Shown: one piece after another, positions 1 to 8,584 of the stretch
Numbering within the stretch: position 1 is the stretch's first letter
How the letters are laid out: each line of letters starts with the position of its first letter
DNA from: UBA6623 sp965238125
GTDB taxonomy: Bacteria; Acidobacteriota; Terriglobia; Bryobacterales; UBA6623
Direction of reading: 5' to 3'
Assembly (NCBI GenBank): GCA_965238125.1
Contig: OZ250179.1
Location: forward strand, 1,116,001-1,180,000
DNA: 64,000 nucleotides
Translations under genes and position numbers: made by a program
The notes under the pieces: model-generated
Told to the model about the DNA's origin: nothing
Seen by the model: only the letters and a program-made list of their open reading frames with translations
Databases searched by the model: none

Positions 1-1
1 C

Positions 2-1798
2 GACCAGCGCGTGGATGACATTCTCAATCGCCTCTCCGGGGTCGAGGAACAATCCTCGCAAGCGGTGGATAGCTCCCTGATCGACAGCCTGGGCGAGCGT
101 TTCGCTTCCATCGAAGAGCGTCTGGACGAGCCGACCGACGACGAACGCGTCGGCGAATTGATCGAACGTGTTTCCGAAATCGAGCAAGCGCACCAACTAC
201 TCGCCGAATCGCAAATCGAACAGCTCTCCTCGCGCCTGGCCGCGGTCGAAGAGAAGACGGCCGAACCGGCGACCGATCCCAGGGTTGACGAAGTCTTCGA
301 ACGTATCGGCGCCGTCGAAGAGAACGTCGAATCCCAAGCGCGCGGCGACGAGGTAAGCGGTTTAGAGGAGCGCCTTGCCGCTCTCGAAGAAAAATCCGGC
401 GAACCGGTTGACGACAGGCGCATCGACGAATTGCTGGAACATTTTGCCGGCATGGACGATAAGCAGATCCAAGACGCCACCGAGGCGCGAATCGACGAGG
501 TCACGGCCCGGCTCGACGAACTCCGCACCAGGGTTGCTGAAGTTGCCGAGGATTCCGAAGCCGCCAGGCAAGACAAGGAGCTTGCCGAACGGCTCAGCGC
601 GATCGAGCGCGACGTGCGCGCGCTGCCTTCCGACAGCCGCTTCGAGGAGTTCCTGGCGCGGCTCTCGATGGTCGAGGTCAACGCGGCCCGTCCGGCGCCT
701 GATCCACGAGTCGACGAGATTACGAAACGCCTCGGCGAGCTTACCGCCCGGATTGAGCATCCCGCCGATCTGCGGGATCTCGACGCGGTGGAGGAACGCC
801 TGAGTTCGGTCGAGGGCAAGCTGGCCGAGCCGCCCGCCGCGGACGATCGTCTCGACGACCTGCTGGCCCGGCTTTCGGCGATCGAGGAACAACCGGCCGC
901 GGCCGATACTTCGGCCCTCGAAGAAGTGACCGAACGCTTGGAATCGTTGGAATCGCAAGCGGCTTCCGAGCCGCGCGCCGGCGACAACAGCGAACTCAAA
1001 CGGAAGCTGGAAGAAGTCGAAACGGCGATCCGCAACAGCGACGCCGATGGCCGTGTCGACGGCATCCTAACGCGACTGGCGGATCTCGAAACCAAGACGG
1101 CCAACTCGACGGGCGTAGGCCGCGGCGGCGAAGAAGGCGGCTCCGGCCCCGACCCACGGGTCGACGATCTGCTGAGCCGCATCGAGGGGCTCGAAGAGGA
1201 GAGTTCGCAGCCCGGCGAGGGTGCGGGCGTAGGCGTCGCCGAACTGGCGGCTCGACTCACGGCGATGGAAGCGGCCGGCGGAAGCGCAGCCGATCCTCGC
1301 GTGGACGAGTTGGTTGCGCGCCTGAAGGCGATCGAAAGTTCGGGCGGAGGCCAGGGCGCGGCGCCCGAAGGCGTTGACGAACTCTGGGATCGCATCGCCG
1401 CGCTTGAACAAGGAGGAAGCGGCGAAGACGCCTCGCCTGAACTATCCTCCCGGCTCGACGACATCGAGGAACGGCTGGCGGAAGGCGTGGGCGGGAGCGG
1501 TGACGGCGGCGGCAATTTCAAAGCCCTGCTCGATCAGGAGACCTCCCGCTGGTCCAACGCCGCCCGCCAGACAACCGATCAGATCAAGGAAGTGCGGCGT
1601 CAACTCCAGAAGCTCAAAGACCGGGGCGGCGCGGCCGAGGAGGCTTCGCCCGACTTGGCGCAAGCGATCGGGGAGAGCATTGGCGACGCGCTCGGCAAGA
1701 GCGGAGACCTGCGGACGATCAAGATGGTCCTGATGGGCCTGATCTTCGCCCTGACCGCACTCTACAGCATTGGGGCCTATTGGCTACTGGCGGGCTGA
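2..1798 (+). CDS. Long repetitive coiled-coil protein with C-terminal membrane anchor (5' end outside window)
   Basis: The frame is open from the first bases of the window and residues before the first GTG already belong to a repeat unit (D-x-R-V-D-[DE]), so the true start lies upstream. About ten imperfect repeats of roughly 40-60 residues follow, each with a DPRVDEL...RL..LEE-like core, a heptad pattern typical of coiled coils. A Gly-rich stretch lies around residues 360-500. The last ~25 residues form one hydrophobic segment (VLMGLIFALTALYSIGAYWL), so the protein is probably tail-anchored in the inner membrane with a long cytoplasmic rod. No catalytic domain is visible. Function unknown; a scaffold or polar-organising role is only a guess. 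Confidence 0.7.
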   Translation, partial: DQRVDDILNRLSGVEEQSSQAVDSSLIDSLGERFASIEERLDEPTDDERVGELIERVSEIEQAHQLLAESQIEQLSSRLAAVEEKTAEPATDPRVDEVFERIGAVEENVESQARGDEVSGLEERLAALEEKSGEPVDDRRIDELLEHFAGMDDKQIQDATEARIDEVTARLDELRTRVAEVAEDSEAARQDKELAERLSAIERDVRALPSDSRFEEFLARLSMVEVNAARPAPDPRVDEITKRLGELTARIEHPADLRDLDAVEERLSSVEGKLAEPPAADDRLDDLLARLSAIEEQPAAADTSALEEVTERLESLESQAASEPRAGDNSELKRKLEEVETAIRNSDADGRVDGILTRLADLETKTANSTGVGRGGEEGGSGPDPRVDDLLSRIEGLEEESSQPGEGAGVGVAELAARLTAMEAAGGSAADPRVDELVARLKAIESSGGGQGAAPEGVDELWDRIAALEQGGSGEDASPELSSRLDDIEERLAEGVGGSGDGGGNFKALLDQETSRWSNAARQTTDQIKEVRRQLQKLKDRGGAAEEASPDLAQAIGESIGDALGKSGDLRTIKMVLMGLIFALTALYSIGAYWLLAG

Positions 1799-2002
1799 CA
1801 AAAGGGCCACGCACCAATCGTCTTGCGTCGAGACGAAACTGTTGTGCCTTAGGTCCGTCGCTTGCGCTCCGGGCCCTGTATCGGCGCATGGGGCGCTTGG
1901 GACGGGATACGATTCCGGTCGCTGCCGGGTATTCCCCTCATCTCCCTTCATTCCCGTCATCCCCTTGTTCTCGCCGGCGTCGTGTGCTGGAATCGAAGAT
2001 AG

Positions 2003-2455
2003 GTGTCTCGACGTTATCCGTCACGGCCTTGGGCCGGCGTAGGGGCCGTCGTTCTCGACGGTGACCGCGTCTTACTGGTTCAACGGGGGCGGGAGCCGCA
2101 AAAGGGTCTGTGGTCGATTCCCGGGGGCGCCCTCAAGGTCGGAGAAACTCTCGCGGAAGGGGCGTGTCGCGAGGTTCGCGAGGAAGCCGGGCTCGAGGTG
2201 AGCGTGGTCGAACGTGTTGAGGTCGTCGATCGTATTGTCCGTGACTCCGAAGGGCGCGTCGAATACCACTACGTGCTGGTCGGGTTTCTTTGTCGATTCG
2301 AAGGCGGGGAACTCGAGCCCGACGACGACTCCGCCGCGGCCCGCTGGGTCGATCGTGACGCACTCGACGACCTCTCGATGACGCCCGGCACCCCGGGGGT
2401 AGTCGAAAAGGCGTTCCGGCTACGAGACCGCCTTTCGGTCGGCGACAACGGATGA
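2003..2455 (+). CDS. Nudix hydrolase
   Basis: 150-residue single-domain Nudix protein. The Nudix box is complete: GGALKVGETLAEGACREVRE followed by EAG, matching G-x5-E-x7-R-E-x2-E-E-x-G, whose glutamates bind the catalytic Mg/Mn. The family hydrolyses nucleoside diphosphates linked to another moiety; the substrate cannot be read from sequence. GTG start chosen because the domain begins right after it (PWAGVGAVVLDGDRVLLVQRG). The stop lies 7 nt before mutS2, so the two are probably co-transcribed, compatible with a shared nucleotide or DNA housekeeping role. Confidence 0.85.
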   Translation: MSRRYPSRPWAGVGAVVLDGDRVLLVQRGREPQKGLWSIPGGALKVGETLAEGACREVREEAGLEVSVVERVEVVDRIVRDSEGRVEYHYVLVGFLCRFEGGELEPDDDSAAARWVDRDALDDLSMTPGTPGVVEKAFRLRDRLSVGDNG

Positions 2456-2462
2456 GCATCCC

Positions 2463-4916
2463 ATGAATCCGAAGACGATCGAGGCTTTGGAGTTGTCGCG
2501 GTTACTCGACATCGTCGGCCGCTACACGGTCAGCCCTCTGGGAAAACACGCTTTCGAGAAGTTCGCGGGCGATCCTCTATTTCGCGAGCCGGCGGGCGCT
2601 CGGGAAGCTCTCGCCGAGGTGAGCGAGGCAATGGATTGGCTGCGGCAAGCGGAAACCCATGTCGGCCGGCGCGACGAGCGTCCGCTTCCGCGCTTCGACG
2701 GCCCGCGTGACGTGCGCGACGCGCTGACCCGCATGGAAGTCGAGGGCGCCGTGCTTGAGGGCTCGGACATTCAAGCCCTCGTCGAACTCCTAGAGAGATG
2801 CTCAGAAACGGGCGCTCGATTGCGGACCGTCACAACGACCCACCCGCGGTTGGGCGGCTTCGCCGAGGACCTGGGCGAATTTCGACCCCTTCTCAAACAG
2901 CTCGCGGGAAAGATTCTGCCCAATGGCGAACCGGCCGACGACGCGTCGCCGGAGCTGGCCCGCATTCGTGGAAAGATCGGCCGACACCGTTCGTTGGTAC
3001 AGCAGTCACTCGAGAAGTTCATCGGCACGCTCGAAAAGCAAGGCAGCTTGCGGGACGACTACGTCACCATCCGCAACGGCCGCCTGGTGGTACCCGTCAA
3101 GGCGGAGCGGAAATTGCGCGTCGAAGGAGTGATCCACACGGCGAGTTCGAGCGGCCAAACCGTCTTTGTCGAGCCGGTGGCCACGCTGGAACTCAATAAC
3201 CGCCTGGTGAAACTGCTCGATGACGAGAGACGTGAAATCCATCGCATTCTGCGGCAAATCACGGAGCGGTTACGAGAGGAAGCCGGCGCGATCCACTTAG
3301 CCGTCCGAACCCTCGCCAACCTCGAGCTCATTTTCACGAAAGCCCGCTTTGGGTGGGATTTTCGTTGTTCGATTCCGACATTCGCCTACAGCACGGAGCG
3401 GCGCCTTTCGTTACGCGCCGCCAGGCATCCGTTGCTGGAAGACGTTGTTCGAAAAAGCGGCGGCGAGGTGGTTCCATTGCGTCTCGACCTGGACGCGCAA
3501 AACCGCATTGTGGTCATCAGCGGTCCTAACGCCGGCGGGAAGACGATCGTCCTGAAAACGATCGGGCTGTTGTGTTTGATGGCGCAGGCTGGCCTGCCCC
3601 TTCCCGCGGCCGAAGCCGAGTTGCCCTGGTTTGAAAACATCGAAGCCGACATCGGCGACTCGCAGTCGATTGCGGAAAGCCTCAGCACGTTTTCCGCGCA
3701 TGTCGGGCGGATCCGCGAGATGATCGAGGCCGCGACGCCGGAGTCGCTGGTCCTGCTCGACGAACTTGGGGCGGCCACCGACCCTGAAGAAGGCGGTGCG
3801 CTCGGCGTCGCCGTGGTCGACCATTTCCGCGCACGGGGAGCCTTCGCCATTGCCTCCACGCACCTGCCGGCCCTCAAGACCTACGCTGCGGCGACCGAGG
3901 GAGTCGAGAACGGCTCGGTCGGTTTCGATGAAGAAACCCTCCGCCCCAACTACCGGTTTACCCCCGGCATCCCCGGACAATCGGCCGGTTTGGCGATGGC
4001 GGAAAGGTTCGGACTTCCCGCATCGGTCATTGAACGGGCGAGAGAAGCTCTCGACCCCGAACAGCAGCAAACCGCCCGCTTCTTGCGCCACTTGCACGAG
4101 CAAGTCGAGCAGAGCGAAGCCGCCAAGCGCGATTTGCGCGAGGCCGAGCGGCTACTCCGCGACCGCGAAAGTAAGCTCGCGCGCGAATGGGAGACTCGCG
4201 AGAACGCCAAACTCCGCGAACTGGAAAAAAAAGTCGACCAACATCTTGCCCGCTTCGAAACCGAGCACCAAAGAGCCCTCGATGATCTGGCCGCAAGCGG
4301 CGCTAAGCGCCGAGCCCTCGGCGAGGCCGAACGCCGCGCGGCCAAGCGGAAGCGGGAGTTGCGGGAAGACGTGCAGTCAACCGTCAGTGCCGCTCTCAAC
4401 CGTGCGCCGGCCGACGCCGAAGCTTCCGCCGAGCCCGGCGTCGTCGAAATCGGCGCTCAGGTGCGGCTTGTCGATCTCGGCGTCAGCGGGCGCGTGACAG
4501 GAAGGATTTCGGGTGATCTATGGGAAGTCGAAGCCGGACAACTGAAGGTCCGAGTCAGCGAGCAAGACCTCAAGGTCGTCGCGGGAGGCGCTGGCCAACC
4601 GGTTGGGGCTTCTTCCCACGGCACGCTTCCCGGCGGCGTGACGTTTCAAGGCCGGCCGCGCGATGCGTCTTCGCTGTCGGAGATCAACGTCATCGGCAAC
4701 CGTGCCGATGAGGCTCGCGACGCTGTTGATAAATTCCTGGATGACGCGGTGTTGGCCGATATCGAGCGGGTGCGTGTGATCCACGGGTACGGCAAGGAAA
4801 TCCTGCGCCGCGAGCTGTGGCGCATGTTCGCCGCGCACCCTCAAGTGGCGCGCTACTACCAAGCGGAGCAGGTCGAGGGCGGTGGGGGGGCGACCATTGT
4901 GGAAGTGAAACTCTAG
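2463..4916 (+). CDS. mutS2: MutS2 family ATPase/endonuclease
   Basis: 817 residues, full length for MutS2. It lacks the mismatch-recognition domain of MutS and has the core and clamp region, an ATPase domain with Walker A GPNAGGKT near residue 355 and Walker B LVLLDELGAATDPEEG near 420, a long Arg/Glu-rich coiled coil (about 520-650), and a C-terminal Smr domain with VIHGYGKEILRRELW. The family suppresses homologous recombination, and in Firmicutes (also called RqcU) rescues collided ribosomes. The Smr signature reads HGYGKE rather than the more usual HG.GTG, a minor variation. ATG start 7 nt after the Nudix stop. Confidence 0.93.
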   Translation: MNPKTIEALELSRLLDIVGRYTVSPLGKHAFEKFAGDPLFREPAGAREALAEVSEAMDWLRQAETHVGRRDERPLPRFDGPRDVRDALTRMEVEGAVLEGSDIQALVELLERCSETGARLRTVTTTHPRLGGFAEDLGEFRPLLKQLAGKILPNGEPADDASPELARIRGKIGRHRSLVQQSLEKFIGTLEKQGSLRDDYVTIRNGRLVVPVKAERKLRVEGVIHTASSSGQTVFVEPVATLELNNRLVKLLDDERREIHRILRQITERLREEAGAIHLAVRTLANLELIFTKARFGWDFRCSIPTFAYSTERRLSLRAARHPLLEDVVRKSGGEVVPLRLDLDAQNRIVVISGPNAGGKTIVLKTIGLLCLMAQAGLPLPAAEAELPWFENIEADIGDSQSIAESLSTFSAHVGRIREMIEAATPESLVLLDELGAATDPEEGGALGVAVVDHFRARGAFAIASTHLPALKTYAAATEGVENGSVGFDEETLRPNYRFTPGIPGQSAGLAMAERFGLPASVIERAREALDPEQQQTARFLRHLHEQVEQSEAAKRDLREAERLLRDRESKLAREWETRENAKLRELEKKVDQHLARFETEHQRALDDLAASGAKRRALGEAERRAAKRKRELREDVQSTVSAALNRAPADAEASAEPGVVEIGAQVRLVDLGVSGRVTGRISGDLWEVEAGQLKVRVSEQDLKVVAGGAGQPVGASSHGTLPGGVTFQGRPRDASSLSEINVIGNRADEARDAVDKFLDDAVLADIERVRVIHGYGKEILRRELWRMFAAHPQVARYYQAEQVEGGGGATIVEVKL

Positions 4917-5290
4917 GCCGCTTGTCTCACAACCCGCCGGCGCCGCAAATCCGTTGTTCGCGAGCGGGGCCCGGCTTGTGGCCTTAGTGCTCGGCTTCGG
5001 ACAGTCAGGGCCGCGCGCGGCGGGGCATAAGTTTCAGAAAGGAAATAACTACCGGGGCCGGAGAAGGCGGCAAAGCGTCCCAAATCCGGGTCCGCTACCC
5101 CGCAAGGCGTTGCACCCTGAAACGGCGCCCCGCGGCTGCCGGATCGGAACGGCCTTCTCCAACGGGAAAATAGAGTGTACTACCTATTGCCGGTTTCCCG
5201 GCTGGTCCGGCAAAGTGGATATGGATCATATCCCCTTGGTTGTCCCCCCGGCCGAGGAAGCTCGGGCTCTGATTCATCTAGGAACGATTC
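4917..5290. other. Intergenic region upstream of the PilZ gene
   Basis: 374 bases between mutS2 and the PilZ gene. Open frames here lack recognisable protein sequence. I see no convincing riboswitch or RNA. The end of the region supplies the ribosome binding site of the next gene (AGGAA, 6 nt before its ATG). Confidence 0.4.
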
Positions 5291-5650
5291 ATGCAACTAC
5301 AAGAAAAGGCCGGAACCGTCGCGGCCTCCAACCGGCGCAAACATACGCGAACGCACAAATACGGACCTCAGAAACTGACCATTGCTCGCCCCGAAGCCCG
5401 AAAACCCGCCGTTGAGGGCGCCCTATGGGATTTCAGCGAAGGCGGCGTCGGCATGGATGTTCCCTGCGCACTCAACCTCGACGAGGTCGTGACGATCGAA
5501 GGCGACTTGCACAGCCCGGGCCTTTCCATGCACTTGAAGGGACGAGCTCGGGTGGCCTATTGCCGCCGGGTGGAAGGAACGAATCACCGTATCGGCTTCG
5601 GCTTCCTCGACGTCAGCTACCGACGTCTGGAAGAGCTTCCTAATTATTGA
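5291..5650 (+). CDS. PilZ domain protein, stop codon rebuilt by an IS
   Basis: 119 residues forming one PilZ domain, the usual receptor for cyclic di-GMP. Visible are a basic N-terminus (SNRRKHTRTHKYG, a likely R-x3-R-type arm), the WDFSEGGVGM segment matching D/N-x-S-x2-G, and the following strands (LKGRARVAYCRR...HRIGFGFLD). AGGAA precedes the ATG. The IS630 copy at 5647 landed in the stop codon. Joining the flanks across the element and one TA gives Pro-Asn-TAA, whereas now the gene reads Pro-Asn-Tyr-TGA with the TGA supplied by the IS end, so the protein gains one residue and should still work. Confidence 0.8.
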   Translation: MQLQEKAGTVAASNRRKHTRTHKYGPQKLTIARPEARKPAVEGALWDFSEGGVGMDVPCALNLDEVVTIEGDLHSPGLSMHLKGRARVAYCRRVEGTNHRIGFGFLDVSYRRLEELPNY

Positions 5651-6739
5651 GTCTCGCAAAATAAAGTGACATCTTTTTGGGGTACGTACGTCTTTGTATG
5701 TATGGGAAATACAAAAGGCGTACGGCGGGATTTCGAGGCCCTGGAGAAGCGCCGTTTCAAAGCGATCCGGTTGGTCGAGCAAGGCTGTAGTCAGTCCGAG
5801 ACAGCGAGGCGATTGAAGGTCGCGCGGCAAAGCGTCAGCGAGTGGCTGCGACGATACCGGCGTGACGGCGAAGCCGGGTTGCGCCAGGCCGGCCGCGCCG
5901 GCCGTAAGCCGCTGTTGGACGCCGCGCAGCTCGAACGCCTCGAGGCGTTGCTGCTGGAAGGCCCCGAGGCGCACGGCTTCCCGACGCCGCTGTGGAGCTG
6001 TCCGCGGGTCGCTCGTCTGATCGGAGACGAGTTCGGCGTGCGCTATCACGAGGGCCATGTCTGGAAGATCCTGCGGGCGCTCGGTTGGAGCCCGCAACGG
6101 CCCGTCGGCAAAGCGCGGGAGCGCAACGAAGAGGCCATCCGCGGCTGGCAGCGCAAGACTTGGCCGGCCATTAAAAAAAAGCCCGCAAAGAAGAACGTAC
6201 GATCGTCTTCATCGACGAAAGCGGATTGAGTCAGAAGCCGCATCGTTGCCGCACCTGGGCGCCGCGCGGCGAGACACCGGTGTTGGAGTTCAACTTCAAC
6301 TGGGACAAGCTGTCGGTGTCGGCCGGGCTGACGTTGCGCAACTTTTACTTCCGGCTCTATCCCGGCGCGATCGGCGAGCTGGAGGTCATCGACTTCCTGA
6401 AGGCTTTGGTGCGCCACATCGACGGCCCACTGCTGATCGTCTGGGATCGGCTGCCGGCGCACCGCAGCCGCCTGGTGTGGGAGTTCATCCAGCTCTCCGA
6501 GGATCACATCGCAACGGAGTACTTGCCGCCCTATGCGCCGGAGTTGAACCCGGTGGAATACATTTGGGCGTACTGGAAGCAGCACGAGTTGCCCAACGTC
6601 TGCCCGAAGGACTACTGGGAACTCGACGAGCGCGCCCGCAAAGCGCTGCGGCGAATGCGCCGCAAACCGCGCTTGATTACCGCTTTCTGGAAACAGTCTT
6701 CTCTTTGTCTCGATTCACAGTATATTATGCGAGACTCAG
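5647..6739 (+). mobile_element. IS630-family element, copy 1 (1093 bp)
   Basis: Bounded by TA dinucleotides at 5645-5646 and 6740-6741, the target duplicated by IS630/Tc1-type elements. Left end TTGAGTCTCGCAAAATA and right end TATTATGCGAGACTCAG are inverted repeats (core GAGTCTCGCA). Copies at 19057 and 44046 have exactly the same length. Inserted in the stop codon of the PilZ gene. Confidence 0.95.
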
Positions 6740-6978
6740 TAATCCGCCTTTCTCGCCACCTGACGGTTGAAGCCCGCGACAGGCCCGTCATTACTTCGTT
6801 ACGGTTGTCCGCCGTGCTCACCGTACGGTTCGAGGATGCCCCTTTGCTTGAGAGATGGGGCGCCGGGCGGCCTTTGCTTCGGACTGACAACCCTCTCACG
6901 CGCTTCGCCGAGCCGGGTGGCGAGAAAAGCGCGCTGTCGGTACAATTGCTTCCGGGCCCGAAGCAAAGCTCCGGCTGA
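5702..6978 (+). CDS. IS630 transposase, two frames joined by -1 frameshift (copy 1, stop codon lost)
   Basis: The first frame (5702-6229) carries the helix-turn-helix part (SQSETARRLKVARQSVSEWLRRY). The second carries the DDE catalytic part: FIDESG, IVWDRLPAH and PELNPVEYIW give D, D and E. A run of eight A followed by G (6173-6181) is a classical -1 slippage site, and shifting there joins the frames as KKKARKEERTIVFIDESG, the normal family sequence. All copies keep this run, so the shift is probably programmed. In this copy TGA is mutated to TCA, so translation would run through the right IS end to 6978 and add about 88 foreign residues. Start ATG 5702 is preferred over an upstream GTG. Confidence 0.85.
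6745..6888 (+). repeat. Dispersed intergenic repeat, copy A
   Basis: About 145 bp beginning just after the IS right end. A diverged copy lies in reverse orientation at 24737-24885. The longest shared blocks are ATTACTTCGTT and GCCGTGCTCACCGTAC. One frame encodes similar peptides in both (RDRPVITSLRLSAVLTV against HDRPAITSLRLLAVLTV), but neither has a start codon and context of a normal gene. Nature unknown: it may be a degenerate gene, a structured RNA or a repeat element. Confidence 0.65.
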
Positions 6979-7042
6979 GTGGATCTCATTCGGCAAGCGT
7001 GGTCGCTGGGGGAACGGCGCGGTCCATACTGGAAGAGAATCA

Positions 7043-8185
7043 ATGACCCTTTCTAAGAAGATCTTGAACGTCTTGGTGGCAGCCGTGGCGGCGGCGTGCG
7101 GCGGATCGCCCGTCGAAGACTCCGCGGTCGACGCCGACAGGCAGGGGCTCCACGTCTATTTTGGAACCTACACGCGCGAGACGAGCCGGGGAATCTATCA
7201 AAGCCGCTTCGATACCGAGACCGGCGCGTTGAGCGAACCCCGCCTGGCGGCTGAAATCGAAAGCCCCTCGTTCTTGGCCCTCCACCCGAATAAGCGCTTT
7301 CTCTACGCCGTGACCGAATCGAAGGAGGGCACGGTCAGCGGTTTCTCGATCGGAGCCGACGGCGAACTGACGAAGATCAACACGCAAGCGACCAACGGCG
7401 CCCTCCCTTGCGACCTCGAGGTCGACGCGACCGGGCGCATGCTGGTGGTGGCGAACTACAGGAGCGGCAGCACGATCGCCTATTCCATCGGCGAAGACGG
7501 TGCGCTGAGCGAGCCGACGGCCTTCCACCAACACGAGGGTTCGAGCGTCCACGAACGTCAAGATGCGCCCCACGCCCATTCGGTTGACTTCACCTTCGAC
7601 AACCGTCATGTGATCGTCAGCGATCTGGGGATCGACAAAGTAGTGACCTTTGAAGCCGACCCGGACAGCGGCGGGATTACTCCCTTCAGCGAGGTTTCGG
7701 TGGCTCCCGGCTCGGGGCCGCGGCATTTCGCCTTTCACCCATCGGGAAAGTTCGGCTATTCGCTCGGCGAACTTGGGTCGACTGTCACGGTGATGTCGCA
7801 CGCCGGCGGCAAATTCGAGACCATCGAGTCTATTTCCACGCTACCGGAAGACTTCGACGGTCACAGCACCACAGCCGAGATCGCGGTCCACCCTTCCGGT
7901 CGTTTTGTGTACGCTTCCAATCGAGGGCACGATTCGATCGCCGTGTTCTCAATCGACCCGACGGGCGGGCGCGTGACCAGGATTGCAGTCATCAAGAGCG
8001 GCGGCGTGCGCCCACGGAACTTCGCCATCGACCCGAGCGGCCAATACCTGCTGGCGGCCCACCAGGATACCGACAACGTGGTCGTTTTCAAGATTGATCA
8101 ACAAACCGGCATCCTACACCCGACCGGCGGGGAGGTGGAGGTCGACGCCCCGGTCTGCGTCCAGTTTGTGAAGCTTGGAATGTAA
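7043..8185 (+). CDS. Lactonase-family beta-propeller lipoprotein (6-phosphogluconolactonase YbhE-like)
   Basis: 380 residues. The N-terminus KKILNVLVAAVAAACGG is a lipoprotein signal with Cys at the end of the lipobox, so the protein is predicted to be exported and lipid-anchored. The body has repeated propeller strands (FLALHPNKRFLYAV, HFAFHPSGKFGYSL, EIAVHPSGRFVYASN, NFAIDPSGQYLLAA) of the seven-bladed lactonase family. Cytosolic relatives hydrolyse 6-phosphogluconolactone; an exported member may act on another lactone. ATG 7043 is preceded by GGAAGAGA. The frame is open further upstream, but only into repeat sequence. Confidence 0.85.
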   Translation: MTLSKKILNVLVAAVAAACGGSPVEDSAVDADRQGLHVYFGTYTRETSRGIYQSRFDTETGALSEPRLAAEIESPSFLALHPNKRFLYAVTESKEGTVSGFSIGADGELTKINTQATNGALPCDLEVDATGRMLVVANYRSGSTIAYSIGEDGALSEPTAFHQHEGSSVHERQDAPHAHSVDFTFDNRHVIVSDLGIDKVVTFEADPDSGGITPFSEVSVAPGSGPRHFAFHPSGKFGYSLGELGSTVTVMSHAGGKFETIESISTLPEDFDGHSTTAEIAVHPSGRFVYASNRGHDSIAVFSIDPTGGRVTRIAVIKSGGVRPRNFAIDPSGQYLLAAHQDTDNVVVFKIDQQTGILHPTGGEVEVDAPVCVQFVKLGM

Positions 8186-8397
8186 GCAACGCGGCGCCGT
8201 CCAATTCCCGCTGCACCGACGGAGATCGAGCGCGGGCTCGCGCGGACAGGTTCGAGGTCAAGACCGACCGACGGCCGGGCGGAAAAGGTGGGGGGTTGTG
8301 GGATGATGAACGTGATGAGCCTTGGTTTCGATTCGGCGACCTCGAACGCTCATCGGCCGTTCCCCCCAGATCTGAACGCATTGTTGATCCCCAAGCT

Positions 8398-8485
8398 GCC
8401 CGGGTGGCGAAATTGGTAGACGCAAAGGACTTAAAATCCTTTGGTGCTATGCACCGTGTGGGTCCGACTCCCACCCCGGGCACCA
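8398..8485 (+). tRNA. tRNA-Leu (UAA anticodon)
   Basis: 88 nt including an encoded CCA. The acceptor stem pairs GCCCGGG with CCCGGGC. The D-arm begins TGGCGAAATTGGTAGACGC as in Leu tRNAs. The anticodon arm AAGGA-CTTAAAA-TCCTT gives anticodon TAA. A long variable arm (TGGTGCTATGCACCG) and the T-arm GTGGGTCCGACTCCCAC follow. The class II variable arm and A after GACGC support leucine. Confidence 0.95.
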
Positions 8486-8584
8486 ATGTTTTCAACGACT
8501 TGCGATCAGTTGATCGGAACTGTTTCGGTCTCGCTCGCTTCGTTTGTAACCACGCGGCTAGCCACGGGACCGAAAACCTCTTCA

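Noticed and set aside
362..958. Minus-strand frame opposite the coiled-coil gene
   Set aside because: The plus strand shows clear periodic coiled-coil repeats; the minus frame is its shadow.
4954..5415. Open frame upstream of the PilZ gene
   Set aside because: No ribosome site or domain, composition like intergenic DNA, and it overlaps the well-supported PilZ gene.
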